64,000 nucleotides of DNA from Stenogyne calaminthoides (lineage: Eukaryota; Streptophyta; Magnoliopsida; Lamiales; Lamiaceae): NCBI GenBank assembly GCA_037126765.1, contig JBBCBC010000027.1, forward strand, positions 10,254,406 to 10,318,405, read 5' to 3'. The first letter of the stretch is position 1. Every line of letters starts with the position of its first letter. Under the pieces are notes generated by a model. It had not been told where the DNA came from. It searched no databases and was given only the letters and a program-made list of their open reading frames with translations. Shown here in pieces: positions 1-12,544 of the stretch. Both the position numbers and the translations under genes were made by a program.

Positions 1-1686
1 ATAGAAAGGTAAACTGAAAGGTCACATATGTGGGGTTTATTTTTAAATTCAAATTTGAAATTGGGCATGACCTGATCTTTTGTGCTTTTAAGACGAAATT
101 ATTACAGTCTTTGACAAATATTTCAAACTTCACCGGCTTTTCCAGGAAAATGTTCATATAAAAAATAAAAACCTTGAAATTCTCCTATTACAGTCTTAAA
201 ATTTTATTATTTTATAATGCTGTGTGATGGAATCAATAGCAATGTTTTAAAAAATAGGTTTTTTTAATATGAATGTGTGCAAGTACCAATAAAGAACCAC
301 TGCAACTGCAACCATAACGTGATGATAATTTTTTTTAAATAATAAATAAATAATATTACAATACCTTTACACCTGCACTGTTCACGCGGTAATGGGCGTG
401 TGTAGTACACTGTTTCACTGGCGAGTACTGTTCACTCGCCCTAATAAGTGCCTCTCATTTTTACAGCCACTGCTGTTTTTATATAGTTATAGATTTCTAA
501 CAATTGGACTGATACTGCTGTTTTTATATATTTATAGATTTGTTTTCGGTTCAATATTATTTCAACAATTGGAGCCTTTATCTATTGGAGTTTTCATTTT
601 GTTTTTATTTGTTTCTTCTTGGAATTATTGGCAGTTTTGGAAAATAGTTTTATTTGCAGGCAACTTCTCTGATACGATTATTCCTATATCTCAGATTTTT
701 TTTTTCTTTTACAGGTTGAAGGTTGAACAGCTGAAGATATAATCTCTTTTTAGTTGTTCTGATTTTAATATTGTCTACTGTTTTTGTTCTGATCAGGTTG
801 GCAGTGATAGCCTACAAACAAAAGTGGTACATTTCTTCCCCCTTCTCATGATCTTTGGGCTTCCTTGATTATTTGAGGTATTTTTCTATTTTGGTTCTGA
901 TCTTTTGAATATATATATATATATATTTTTGTGTACTGTACTAACAATTCTTATACACGGTTGAAATATGATTTTTCTTAATTTTTTTATTATACAACTG
1001 GACAGAGTTTTTATTTTTTTTTACAGAAATATAGATATTTGTAATATTTTGTGTTAACATGATACTCTTATTCTCGACTAACCATTTCATTCCTCCTGAT
1101 TTTTAATCTATGTAATTAATTCATATTATAGTATTTGATAAGTTTAAAATGCCCAACATATTTTTGTTTTATTTTTTCCCTTTGTTGTGTTTTTGGACGG
1201 CTATGCAGATAAGGGCACATAACCCTCAGGTACGCGCTTTAATTTACCGTTATTATCATGTTTTTCATAATTTTTTTACAATGGGTGTCATAAGTTAAAT
1301 AATTTTCCTGTGATCGAATTTAACTGTGTGGAATTTTTAATTGTGTCTCCTGTCTACCTGTCCACCTAAATCCTCCTTCGTCAGAAAAAGATATGATTCC
1401 CTATTAACCTATTGCTCACTTTATATATGACTTAAAGAAAAATAAAAAATCAGATGAAGGTTATATCAGAATTTGTATATACAAAAGATATCATGTGTCA
1501 TTTAATGTAAAAATTATGAATTTTAATCTCAAAAAATTGTTCTCCAAATAAGTTTTGTCTTAATATCCTTGGATATTAGTGTTAAAATAGTCTGTGTTAT
1601 GTTTGTTATTGACATAATGTAATGATGACTTATGTTTATGTTAAGATAAATCAGTTTATATTACTTTTAAAATAAATATTTGCAAC
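1..1686. other. AT-rich non-coding sequence with exon-like blocks
   Basis: This stretch is AT-rich with long T runs and no convincing long reading frame. Several short blocks have splice-like borders on the plus strand. One follows a TTTGCAG near 660, one follows TTTTACAG near 714, one follows GATCAG near 798, and a 21-base block at about 1210-1230 lies between CTATGCAG and GTACGC. Their translations are short and I recognise no family. A real host gene 3' part or a decayed one is possible, but T-rich plant DNA gives such borders by chance. Confidence 0.25.
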
Positions 1687-1689
1687 TAG

Positions 1690-2020
1690 AGTTGCCCAAA
1701 GGAACCGGAACCGGCGGTTTGAACCGGAACCGGAACCGTGAAGAACCGGAACCGAAACCGTGTATTACACGGTTCGGTTCCGGTTCCAGCTCATAAGAAA
1801 CCGTAACCGCCCGGTTCGAACGCCGGTTGATTCCACAGTTTGAACAAGCAGTTCCGGTTCAAACGAACCGCCTTGAAACCGAAAAATATGACCGATTTGG
1901 AACCGGCGGTTCCACGGTTCAACCGTGAACCGCCCGGTTCCGCCACTGATTGGGCGATTTTGGCCGTTGGAACCGCCGAACGGTGTTCGAATCGAACCGC
2001 CGGTTCCGCCCGGTTTTTTT
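1690..2020. repeat. hAT subterminal GGTTCCGG/CCGGAACC repeat block
   Basis: More than a dozen overlapping copies of AACCGGAACC, CGGTTC and their reverse complements lie between the left terminus of the hAT element and its transposase region. Subterminal repeats of this kind bind hAT transposase in known elements, so this is probably the binding array. The block is much richer in GC than its surroundings and ends in a poly-T run at about 2015-2032. Confidence 0.7.
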
Positions 2021-2412
2021 TTTTTTTTTTTTAATCAATGGTTGAGATTGAGTCAAATGTTACTGGATTTTTTTTGATCCAATGGTCGAGATTTAAATGA
2101 AAGTTACCATTTTTTTTTGTTTTTTTTTTTATTTTCTCAAACTCTATAAATACCCCTCATTTGTATTCATTTTTTTTTTTTGCACCAACTTGATCCAAAT
2201 TGATCAATTCTTCTTCATCTCTCTAATTCTCTTGTTCTAAGTTCTAAGTTCTAACTTTATAAATTATAAGCTTCATTAAAGTTCATAATTCATACTTCAT
2301 ATATTATCTATATTGATATATTTTATACATTATAGTATATAGTTTATAATATTATTATTATATACATAATACACTTTACTTTACTTTTTATATTTTATAT
2401 TACATAAAATAA

Positions 2413-3506
2413 AATGTCAAGAAGAGGAGAATCATCATCTTTAGAGGAGGAAAAGGAAAGAGTCCGATGACTTCCAATTTTCCTCCACCTCCTCCTCCCT
2501 CTTGACCAATTCAATATTCCATGGAGTGTGGAGGAAATAGAAAGCGAGTCTTGGTCAGGTTATCACGGATGCCACTTTTTTAAAATGAAGAATTTCAACA
2601 ACCGTGGTGGTACTCAAGAAAGTACTCATGGTCATGGTCCTCATGGTCATGGAAACGAAAAAAATGTGGAGGAGGAGGAGGAGGCCATTCCACCTCAAAG
2701 GCGGAGAAAGAAAATGTAGAGTTCTTGCATCCAAAATATTCACCATTCACTTCAAAAAAGTGGTAAACCGATGAGGTAAATATATTTAAAGTTCATTGTA
2801 ACTATTGCACTAGGGTTTATCATTTTGAGAAAGGTGGTGGATATGGAACATTTAAAAAACACTTGTTGGTAAAACATAAAAAAAAAGTCTTGGGAATGAC
2901 TACATCTCAAAAGCCTTAACTACGATGGATTCACGGCGTCTTACGAAGGTGGTGAAGTAAGTAATCCTACTAGTTTATTTAGATATAATGTTAAAGTTGC
3001 TAGAAGAGAATTAGCTAAACTTATTTGTTCTAAACATCTTCCTTTTTCGTTTTGCAAATGATCTTCGTTTTTAAAAAAATGGGTTACTACGACTTATAAT
3101 CCTTGACAAAAAAAAATTTCACGATCTTCTATTACTCGTGAAATTGATAAAATGGCTAAAGAAATAAGAGATGAAATGAGTATCATGTTTTCTAGATTAA
3201 CTCAAAAAATTTCTATATGTTGGGATATTTGGGTGATCATTTTCAAGAGCATAATTATATGGGCATTACTTGTCATTGGATTGATGATCGTGGACAATTC
3301 AAAAAGCGTTTAATTGCATATAGAGAGTTTGATATTGAGCATCTGACGCAAATATTGCTCTAAAAATTTAAATGCGGTTTTGCAAAGAGTACAACATTCT
3401 TACAAAATTATTTTCAATTTCATTTGATAATCAAGTCTTAATACAATTTAGTTTAGATGAACTTATTGCAATTTGTCAACCATCAATTGGTGGTAGATTT
3501 TTCATG
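2413..3506 (+). pseudogene. hAT transposase (BED finger, RICESLEEPER-like), degraded and cut by gap
   Basis: The likely start is the ATG at 2413 (MSRRGESSS). A BED-type zinc finger is readable at about 2795-2885: CNYC, then GGGYGTFKKH and the H-x4-H pair of HLLVKH. Further right come hAT core pieces at about 2955-3500, including RRELAKLI, SFDN and a DELIAICQPSIGGRFF-like stretch. In the family this protein binds the element ends and catalyses cut-and-paste transposition in the nucleus. Several stops and frame changes break it (for example near 2480, 2770, 2920 and 3060), so it cannot be functional. The catalytic C-terminal half would lie in or beyond the N gap. Confidence 0.75.
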
Positions 3507-4006
3507 NNNNNNNNNNNNNNNNNNNNNNNNNNNNNNNNNNNNNNNNNNNNNNNNNNNNNNNNNNNNNNNNNNNNNNNNNNNNNNNNNNNNNNNNNNNNNN
3601 NNNNNNNNNNNNNNNNNNNNNNNNNNNNNNNNNNNNNNNNNNNNNNNNNNNNNNNNNNNNNNNNNNNNNNNNNNNNNNNNNNNNNNNNNNNNNNNNNNNN
3701 NNNNNNNNNNNNNNNNNNNNNNNNNNNNNNNNNNNNNNNNNNNNNNNNNNNNNNNNNNNNNNNNNNNNNNNNNNNNNNNNNNNNNNNNNNNNNNNNNNNN
3801 NNNNNNNNNNNNNNNNNNNNNNNNNNNNNNNNNNNNNNNNNNNNNNNNNNNNNNNNNNNNNNNNNNNNNNNNNNNNNNNNNNNNNNNNNNNNNNNNNNNN
3901 NNNNNNNNNNNNNNNNNNNNNNNNNNNNNNNNNNNNNNNNNNNNNNNNNNNNNNNNNNNNNNNNNNNNNNNNNNNNNNNNNNNNNNNNNNNNNNNNNNNN
4001 NNNNNN
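3507..4006. other. assembly gap (500 N)
   Basis: Exactly 500 consecutive N. The round number suggests a placeholder for a scaffold gap of unknown true size. The hAT transposase is cut at its left edge, and decayed LTR-like sequence lies to its right. Confidence 0.99.
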
Positions 4007-4189
4007 TAAATTATGGTTGCTTATTTTTCTTAAATTCTTTTCAAAAATGTAAAATAAAGTATATAAGATTTTTCTTTGAATTCGTTATGGAATTTATGAT
4101 ACGATTTTCTAAATATGTATTATTGACTTTATTAAATCACAATACCCTGGACGTTATGGAAATTTTAAAATAACGTAAATAAATATTTA

Positions 4190-4790
4190 CTTTAGAAAAT
4201 ATATTATGACATATATTCTGGAATACAAGCATATCTTCATAAATTCAAAGATCCAAATCTTGGAATTTTATCCTGATATTTCAAAATAATTAAATACCAA
4301 GAGAGCGATTTTATGAATATTTTAATTATAAAGAATATATCGATATATATTCACATTTCGAGATCAAGAAAGATTTTTTCCTTTTTCCTAGCAAAAAAAT
4401 CTACCACCACGTTTTATAAATGGTGGATGAGTTTTTTCATCCTCATGCAATTCCATGTGTTGAAAATTAAACTTAAATAACAATTTTTATTTTTTCATAA
4501 ATTGCTCATTTAGTTCCTACCTCCTGATTATTTTAACATGATATGAATACTTGAGGCTTTTATGGTTCGTGTGAACGATCCATCTTTCTCAATCTGCTGT
4601 CACTCCGAGAGGTTAAATCATGAACCCGTAGTAAATTTAAGAGCGCGTAGAATTTTATGAACTGCGAGTATATACTAATGGTTGGCTGGACTATTATTTG
4701 AATATAAGCAGATTAATTCATGCTAGTAATAATTGTTAATTAAATTTCAGATTAAATATTCATCCCTATTGCATCCGGAAAATAATTTCA
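4190..4790 (+). mobile_element. decayed LTR fragment of family B (copia)
   Basis: This aligns by eye with the 3' two-fifths of the family B solo LTR at 59470-61190. Shared landmarks in the same order are GGAATACAAG, CAATTCCATGTGTTGAAAA, GTGTGAACG, CTCCGAGAGGTTA, ATTCATGCTAGTAATAATTG and a closing ATTCATCCC. Many substitutions and small indels separate it from the other copies, so it is older. The left boundary is unclear because of the gap, and I do not see the terminal CAACA. Confidence 0.6.
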
Positions 4791-4849
4791 TGTTTGGTGG
4801 AAATACTTTATGAATAATAGATATTAATTAATTAAAGTATCAAGCTTTA

Positions 4850-5330
4850 ATAATTTCAATGGATTTACATTCAATATGGAGAATGGTAAAGTTCACAAGC
4901 TCGATTTGATTAGATAGGATCGAGTTCAACATTAATTCCTTAGTGGGATGAATTAGTTTCGCCAAATAATGTTCGGGTCAATATAAGAGCACTGTCCGAG
5001 AAGCCCAACCCTATACCTTCTAATTTATCCTCACCGCCCACTAAACTGTATAGTATAAATAAGCGAGTCTGTCACCAAACCAAGCACACCAAATTGGAAA
5101 AACGAGCAGCCGTGGTTATCAGTGTATTTTAAATCTTCACGCTCACAGACGTTGTCCACCTCAAGATTTGGACGAGGTCAAACAGACTAGAAAGATATGT
5201 AAGGAATCAACACCTCGATCTTCGAAATGTGAATCTAAACCTTTAGGACATGTTTAGGTTTTTAATTTTTGTAATGCATATATCACGTTTGGTATCCAAT
5301 ATCGATCCTTTGCAAATCTTTACCCTTATA
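4850..5330 (+). mobile_element. possible LTR remnant of another retrotransposon
   Basis: This looks like the promoter half of an LTR. A TATA-like TATAGTATAAATAAG lies near 5048, followed by CA-rich leader-like sequence and a T-rich segment ending TTTTTGTAATGCATATATC. No matching second copy exists in the window and I see no primer-binding site, so the call rests on general appearance only. Confidence 0.25.
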
Positions 5331-5669
5331 AATAACGTTCCATCAATAGTAACCTTCTATTTTCCTTCATGAATATATTTTAGTGGTATTGAAACCTACC
5401 CAAGTATAAATAATATTAAAAGTATCATGAGATTCATGACATATAATAATAGACAGACTTGTGAAGATTGTTGGCATTAATAATTGACGGAAGTACTATA
5501 TTAATTATTATCACTAAAATTCATATCCATCAACAACTTCGATCTGACATGGTACTTTCCTTGTTCTACAAACGGATATATAAATAAAGAAAAAGGCATA
5601 GACCCCTACCTGCCTTTATTAAAATAGAGGGTTTCAGAGTTGTCAAGAAGAAAAATAAATAAAGGGCTA

Positions 5670-5926
5670 TTCCTTCGTCCCATTTTTTAAACAAATTTTA
5701 TCATTTTTTTATCCTAATCTTTAAGCCATATTTTTAAAATATAAATATATTTTATCACTTTATCGTTAAATACTAATAAATAATTTTTTCTACCCCCAAC
5801 TACCCATCTCTTTTACTCAAGCATAAATAATATTAAATAATTAACTTTTACTCCAACACCTTTATCACCTATTCTAATAAATCCTTATGAGCGAGTTAAA
5901 TTTACTTAAAGAATGGGACAAAAAAA
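5670..5926. mobile_element. Stowaway-like MITE
   Basis: The inverted ends TTCCTTCGTCCCATTTTTTA and (reverse complement of the right end) TTTTTTTGTCCCATTCTTTA are flanked by TA on both sides, at 5668-5669 and 5927-5928. The interior is AT-rich and non-coding. The size (about 257 bp), TA target and CTCCRTCCC-type ends fit Tc1/mariner-derived Stowaway MITEs. A single CTCTCCATCCC arm with no clear partner follows at about 6044. Confidence 0.65.
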
Positions 5927-6039
5927 TACTATAACTACTTCCCACCCCCTTAATTCATTAATTAAATTTTATAAAGTACCATAAGTAAATAGAGTCTTAT
6001 TAGTTATTAAATACACTATATATAATCCATTTTCATTTT

Positions 6040-6810
6040 AATATTCTCTCCATCCCAAATTTGTGTGAACATTCATTGTTATATTTAAGTTAATTTAATA
6101 AAATTGTTTATTTAGTATTATCTCGAGTCAAAAATAATACGCATGTATAGGCGTAAAAATAAAAAAATTTTATTAATAAAAAGAGCTTCACGGATAATTT
6201 TATGCCCTTTATGTATAAAAGTAAAAAAAAAAAATTTATCTCTTAGATTTATTTTCTCATATATAAAAATCTCTGGATTCAATTTTCATAGATATCAAAT
6301 CTCTACTTGTTTGATTCCATATCATTAAATCTATAATAATATTCCATATATTATTTGACAATCCTATTTAATTAAATTTATTCAATTAAATATTAATAAT
6401 AATTAATTTCAAATTAATTTATTATTAATTAATTCTCACATAAATTAAATATTAAATCCAATTTAACATTTAATCAACCAACTACAACCGTAAAGGAACT
6501 CTTGTTGTGTGACCATATTGAGTTATATTAACAACCAAATCGCCTTAATTGAACCCTAGACAATAACCCGGGGCGATACCGATATGAGGTACGTTGAGAG
6601 AAACACGAACGACTCAGAATCTTGTGGAGGCATATTACGATTTTCTCCTTTCATCCGCGAATACTAGATTAAGTCTTGAACACGATGAAGTGTCTATTCA
6701 AATAACTTAATCATATTATCTTTAATCACTAATTGATCATGTATGTCACCTTAGCCATAAAGTCTGGTTGACGCAAGACGGCAAATAATTGTAAGCAAAT
6801 GCGAGTTCCA
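6040..6810. other. AT-rich sequence with LTR-like portion
   Basis: Between the MITE and the copia remnant lies very AT-rich DNA (6040-6480), then a more complex block (6480-6810) with CTCTTGTTGTGTGACCATAT and AACCCTAGACAATAACCCGG. This resembles the LTR-type regions seen elsewhere in the window in base mix but does not align to families A or B. No gene is visible. Confidence 0.3.
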
Positions 6811-6959
6811 TGGAGAAAGTGTTTTATTCGCTCTCATCTCAGTGCCAGAACTTCCATCGATCAAGGTTTCAAGATTCATTCGATTATCATGCAGCACAGA
6901 AGAGTTGAATCACTAAGAAATGAAGTTTGGGAGCTAAGTGACGATTTCTAAGAGGCAAT

Positions 6960-8240
6960 AATGTGATTGGAACTACGACGCTCAAGAACAAGAGAGACAG
7001 AACAACAATATTGTAAGAACAAGGCAAAGACTAGGCTGCATATTCCTAAGAAGAAGCTGATTATGACGGTCCTTTCAGACCGCTGTAAAGATCAGGGTTT
7101 ATTGATTTGTTTCTTTTTGTATTATGGATGGCTCCACATGAAATTCACAACATCGCATTTGACGTAAAGTGCATTGAACGTGTGCTTAAAGAAGAGGTTT
7201 ATATTAAACAACCTCCGGGATTTTGTCGGAATGACCAAGTTCTGAGCTCGTGAAAGCATGATGGTGTAAAACAAAGATGGTAGTACAACTTTCTCAATTT
7301 CTTTACCACCATGGCTTTTATCAAAGGCTGTTGATAGAACTTAGGTTCGTGATAGGAAGGATATCTACTAGTTCGATTATGGATATATCATATTTGGATC
7401 TCAAATCATCGGATAATGTGAAGCTTCTACCATTTCGGATGAAAGGAAAGTTTGAGATATCCGCTGATGGGGAGATGAATTTCTTTCTTGACTTTTAAAA
7501 CAGACCAATAAGAAGAATATTCATAAATCAAAAAATACACCGTAGGATCTGATTGCTAAGTATGGTGTACAAAATTGCATCTGATTAAATTAACATGAAT
7601 ACTAACCATAAAGATGGATCCTCGTCTGGCTTAAATCAAGAATCACACCGATTCTAGAGGATCGATGGATCATTGCTATATCTCCTTTGCAGAAATTATA
7701 TTACCCTTCTTTGTTGGGATATGTGCAAGATATAAGCTAATCCTCATTTAGTCACATGGAGAAATTTTGAAAAAGACTTAAATATCTTAAAGAATCAGAA
7801 GCAGTATAGATGGTATCCATTTGATGACAACCTCAATTAACTGTTATCCGGATGTTTGATTATGGTGGATGTAGACCACGGAAGTCAATCAAGGAACTTG
7901 TCAATTTCTTGGTAAACCGACATCTTGGTTTTCAAAAAGAAATTCTCGGGGCAACCAGCACTAACGGGTCAATCACGGTCAGGAAGTTCGTGCCGCAGTT
8001 GCATTCTTTCCGGAACAACAATGGGATTATAAGATTTATAGCTAATGAAGTACCTATATTTTGTGACAATAATGAGTGTAGTGCTATTACACAAATCCTA
8101 GATTGCACAATGGATGTAATCATATGGATATCGACACATCTTCATCGTGAGATCATGTTGAGTAAGAAGGATGTCGGGATGGAGAAAATTATACCGATGC
8201 ATGAGAGTCATATCTTGACTAAAACCTTTGGTTAATCAAG
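6960..8240 (+). pseudogene. Ty1/copia pol remnant (reverse transcriptase to RNase H)
   Basis: Pieces of the copia polyprotein occur in the correct order but in changing frames. EVYIKQPPGF at about 7196 is the start of the RT palm region. FEISADGEMNFFLDF at about 7450 matches the FEMSMMGELTFFLGL-type block. A WYPFDDNL-type segment is at about 7811, and RNase H blocks VPIFCDNNECSAITQ, DVGMEKI and HILTKTFG lie at 8050-8230. The last matches the DIFTKPL end of copia RNase H. The Y-x-DD catalytic loop is not recognisable and many stops are present. The family copies element RNA into DNA in cytoplasmic particles; this copy is dead and old. Gag, protease and integrase are not seen. Confidence 0.7.
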
Positions 8241-10740
8241 ATTTCCGTGAATTATTGAATTAGGAATGTTGGATCGGTGAATAAAATTTTCCTTTGAAGA
8301 AGTCCTTCAGGAGATGTATTATTATTGAAATAACTTCGACAAAAATTTTTCTCATGATAAAATCGAGACTGGGACCAATTTCAGGATCGATGATTCAAAG
8401 AAAGGTTTATATTTCAAATAATCTCAAGTTATATTGATACATGCATTATTAAATTCAAAGTATTTATTACACAAGGGATTACTCGTGTCATTTGAAATAA
8501 ATGACAAAACTGAAAAGTTTAAAGCGAATGTCTTTTGACTAGAAAAAACCGAGCGATTAACCTCATTTCAGTAAAAACATTCATTGTCAACCTATAAACT
8601 GCTATTTGCCTGTGTCGTCCAATTTAGCAAAAATAGCCAATTTCTTGAGATTTTCTTCGTCCCAAATAAATCTCGACAACGCTTATTTTTTGAGATTTAA
8701 TCACAACCATTGATCTTTATTTCCTGAGATCATATTATATAAATATTTATTAGCCCTCAAATTCATTTATTTCTCACATTTAAACGATCAAAATTCTAAA
8801 CCTTAAAACCCCAAATCCTCAAATCTCAAAATTCCAAACCCTCCAAATACTACATCCGAGAAATAGTCTCATGATGGAATTCAGTATGCCATGATTAAAA
8901 AATCTCATGAGAGACGAGAAAAACCGTATTTTGAACATGTGGTGGCATTGGTTGATAATGGCGCAACTCAAGTGGAAGAAGAAGCTGCGAATAATAGCCC
9001 GGATGGCCAACATATCCTTCTTCCTTAAGCAGCGCGGTGGGGCTCATGTGAGGAGGTGTTGGTGCGGTTTAGCGATCAATCTAAGTGAAGAGCGACGGTG
9101 GAGTGGTGTAGCCATGAGTTAAAGGCTTGACAACATGCAAAGTCTGGCGAGAGGTGGTTCCTTATTAAGAGTATCCTATCCTAAGACGTATAAATTCGTA
9201 TGAATTAAATGATAGTGAGAGGATCTGCTACAATATATGGGTGGGCCGAGCAAAAATTTTGGATAGATTTAAACTAAGGCGAGAATGAAAGGTCGTTGAC
9301 GTATTTGTTTAAAGCCCAAATACCGAGTTTTAATCGACATTGTTGCAAAAATGCTTGTGAGCACATCGAAGTCTTGAGAAGGTGAGCAGAATGTTAAGGC
9401 TCATGATCCAACATAGAGGATTCACACCCCATAGACCTCGGCTTAAATTTTTGTGAATCGTCATCCTCATCGTAACGAGAAACCAAGTATCTTAAAAAGT
9501 GCTTTCATCAAAAATGGGAAAGTATTGTTTGGGACTAAGATTAGCTTTTCCTAATGAAACTCTGTCGGAGAAGAAATGTTCTTGATGGGTGGTGTTGAGT
9601 TTTCAAGGACTGGCATTAGTGTTCGAAAAGTCAAAGCCCAAAAGCATAAGCGAAGGCTCGATTTGCTTCGGGGAGGAACCCGAGATCGTGGATTTGAGTC
9701 TAGTTCTCGATCAGATGATAAGTTGTGGATTGCCGATATTGTCCGTAAATCAGTCAGACAACACCAAAGAAACATCCCCGAAAGCCGTGATGTGAAGAAT
9801 CTAAGAAGAAATCCTTTGATTTATCGAAGGTGAAGAGGGAACCGGAGACAAGTCAAGATCGATAAAGGCGCAATTCCTCGTAAGAGAAAAGACTTCAAAC
9901 TATTGGCCGAGAAGCTTTAGTGGAAACCAAGAAACTCAAAATCAAGCCCAAACAAGGAATTAAATTCCACTTCAAAAGCTTGCTCAAGGTAAAAGATGTT
10001 CAGTGAGCGTGATTAATCAAGAAAATTTATTCGTAGATACTTGAAACTTCCCGAGCACCTATAAAATATCTCGTAGATTTTCAAAGGACCTCGTGAGCGT
10101 AGAATCTCGTGATTTGCCGAAGTTTGATACTCTCCTTAAAAGAACCATTTCGATCCTACAACATTACAACTCATTCAAACCGAAAGCCCGATGTTCCGCA
10201 GAAGTCCCCAATTGGAAGAAAGGCGAATAGTAAGAAAATGAACGGCGGGCAAAAAGGAACGTTCATCTTGGACAGATAATTCTCGAATAATGCTTATCCC
10301 GACCTTCGTGATATTTTCTCCGTGCTCAGGTAACGGTTTATATCCCGAACCGTGACACTCCTGCGAAATGTTTAACATAGCCTCAGAGAGGAGAAGAATG
10401 GTGGAGGCCGAGATCGCCCCGACCAATTTTCGTGGTCTTGAAGACCAAACTGTGGATGAAAGTGGCTGATTTTGATGAACTTGTGAAATGTAAATTAATG
10501 AAAGGAGAATGTTTGAGATGCATCGCATGCAGCTTTATAATCGAAGGAGATATGATCAAGGAGGTGAAGGAGAGAAGAAATCTAAGAAGAAAAGGAATCT
10601 CAAGAAAGATCTTTGAAAGAGAAAACTCGGGAGAGTCACATAGAGAAAAGCAATGATAACGAAAGTGCATCGATACCGCATAACCCTCGTTTCAAGTTAG
10701 CACTCTTCGCATCTTTTACAGACTTAAACATTTTGCCGAA
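8241..10740. other. unclassified decayed sequence
   Basis: No host gene or TE protein could be identified. Moderately GC-rich stretches at 8900-9120, 9570-9840 and 10140-10670 give short frames with charged, low-complexity translations (for example KVKAQKHKRRLDL at about 9630 and RRNLRRKGISRK at about 10575). These could be remnants of a retrotransposon extra ORF or a DNA-transposon accessory protein. No terminal repeats were found. It lies directly downstream of the copia remnant and may be part of the same dead element. Confidence 0.3.
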
Positions 10741-10907
10741 GTTACTAGGCCAAAAATAATTATATTTTATGTAATATTATAGATATTGTGAGGATGAAAT
10801 TTATTCTACTACACACTAAATTCCATCTTCATTTTTAATACACGCTAATGACAATACAATTATAGAATACAAATACTACTCGAAATAGAAATTTCGCACG
10901 CATTATT

Positions 10908-12540
10908 TCACTTCATCTTGGATATAGTGGGAATGCTCTGTTCATGCCAGAAAAAGTCATCAGGATCAACCTTAGATTTCACCATAACCAATCTATCAAA
11001 GTTCCCTTTGAAATATTTCATGCCCCATTTTCTTGCTTCAACCAAACTCCCTTTACCAAATTTCTTATTCATCCCCATCTCAACATCTCTGTAATTCACA
11101 TAAGCCTCTCTCGGATTCTTCGAAGCATAACTCCCCATATAATTATACATCTTTCTCATCCAGTCATAATGCTTCTTCACATCCACTTTATCACTATACC
11201 AATTCGTCAAGTACTGCGCCATGAAAACGACGCCGTTCCGATGAGGGAACGGGATTCGCGATTCCGAAACCCGGCCCATCATCCCTCCAAACGGGTTCCA
11301 TATCGTTAGCGGCGAATCCTCCTCCAAGAAAATCTTCCACAGCCCTTGAAGGCCCTGTTTGGAAATCCGACTTCTGATGAAATCCGATTTCGCCTTGAAG
11401 TAGCTGTTGAACGGCGCCTTCCCCTTCAATAAAACGGAAGGCGCGTTTTTCATCGGAAAGCTCCCCGATGTACAGTACCGACTCGATCCAGCTCATCTCC
11501 AACAGTATCATTCGTGACAACCTGAATTCGGGGAAATTCCCATCATAATTTTTTAAAAGCATACCGCCTCACCGAGAAACAGAGCATTGTAGGAAGTTAC
11601 AATGTCCGCTTCCTTAAACGGCGTCGTTTACGGGCTGTATCAAAACTCTTAAAGAGATTCTCATCAATTGTGCTTGCGATGTTCTGCCATTTGTAGAGAA
11701 GATCCGTCCCGCCTTTTTTCAACCGCTTTGGAAACGGTAAAACCATTAAACTTCTGGCACTTTGACCAATTTGACCTTCCATGCCAAAATAACGCCGAAA
11801 CTGCCACCCCCGCCTCCCCTGATAGCCCAGAAGAGATCCTCGCCCATTGATTTTCTATCAAGAATTCTTCCATTCGCATCCACGAGTCGAGAATCGACCT
11901 CATTGTCAGCTCGAGGCCGTATTTCCCTCATCATCGAGCCATACGCGCCTCCCGTTATATGCCCTCCGACGCCCACGCTGGGGCAGAGGCCGCAGAAGCC
12001 ATGCGCCTTGCTCTGTTCCGAGATTCTGTAATAAAGTCTCCAATTGTCGTCGCCAGCTTGCACCCACGCCGTGTTTCTCTTTAAGTCGACTTTGACAGCT
12101 CGAGTTTTGCCAAATCAAGTAGGATGAAAGGCGGTGGTGAATTGAGCTCGGAGGTGTACGAGAGGCCTTCGAAGTCATGGCCTCCGCTCCTCAATCGGAG
12201 ATGGATTCCGAAGCTCCGGGCGCAGGTTACGGCAGCTTGCACGTGGGGTTCGGATAAAGGGGTGAAAATGAGCTGGGGTTTCGCCATTGAAGGCGATAAA
12301 CAACGGAGATTTTGGGCGGTGGAGTTTTAAGACTATGGTGTATGATGCAGTTTGGGAAGTGAAGAAAACAGAGGAGTTGAAAGGGGGGAATGGTGGTTGT
12401 GCTGTGTTTGGCTACATTTGGGAAATGAATCTTGGATTGAAGCTTTTGATAAGGAAAAGAGGGAGTAGGAATGAAGAGAGGATTAGGGAATGTGAAGATA
12501 TTCCATTTTGTTGTGGAAAGTTGGTTTGTGAGAATGTGAG
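10908..12540 (-). pseudogene. berberine-bridge-enzyme-like FAD-linked oxidase pseudogene (copy 1)
   Basis: This secreted flavoprotein family oxidises alkaloids, sugars or monolignols using FAD bound through a His and a Cys. Read on the minus strand, domains are in the normal order. A hydrophobic leader-like SLILSSFLLPLFLIKSF lies near 12500. Then come AKPQLIFTPLSEPHVQAAV and the His-bearing RSGGHDFEGLSY (12285-12150), and the Cys-bearing GLCPSVGVGGH with KSMGEDLFWAIRGGGG (12000-11790). The C-terminal BBE domain follows (NPREAYVNYRDVEMGMN, KVDPDDFFWHEQSIPT, stop at 10908). At least four frame changes break it, near 12340, 12090, 11770 and 11450, plus an early stop after FISQM. Both FAD-attachment residues survive. 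No introns are evident, which is usual in the family. A scrambled relative lies at 57245-58620 on the same strand. Confidence 0.85.
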
Positions 12541-12544
12541 TTAG

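Larger units (their letters stand above)
1687..3506 (+). mobile_element. hAT-superfamily DNA transposon, 3' part missing at assembly gap
   Basis: The left end begins TAGAGTTGCCCAAAGG, similar to the TAGGGTGAGCA start of the hAT element at 26497. It is followed by about 330 bases of GGTTCCGG-type repeats and then a decayed hAT transposase reading rightward. The sequence runs into the N gap at 3507. After the gap there is LTR-like DNA, so the right end is not visible. The 8 bases before the start (TTTGCAAC) are the expected target duplication, but no partner can be checked. Confidence 0.7.

Noticed and set aside
392..742. 116-codon open frame with hydrophobic Phe/Leu-rich translation
   Set aside because: T-rich DNA gives such frames by chance; no domain, and the frame crosses several splice-like borders.
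3372..4173. Two long frames through the N gap
   Set aside because: They are open only because N was translated as X; there is no sequence to support them.
11668..12330. Several plus-strand frames of 60-89 codons opposite the BBE-like pseudogene
   Set aside because: They are antisense shadows of the GC-richer BBE coding strand and have no family resemblance.
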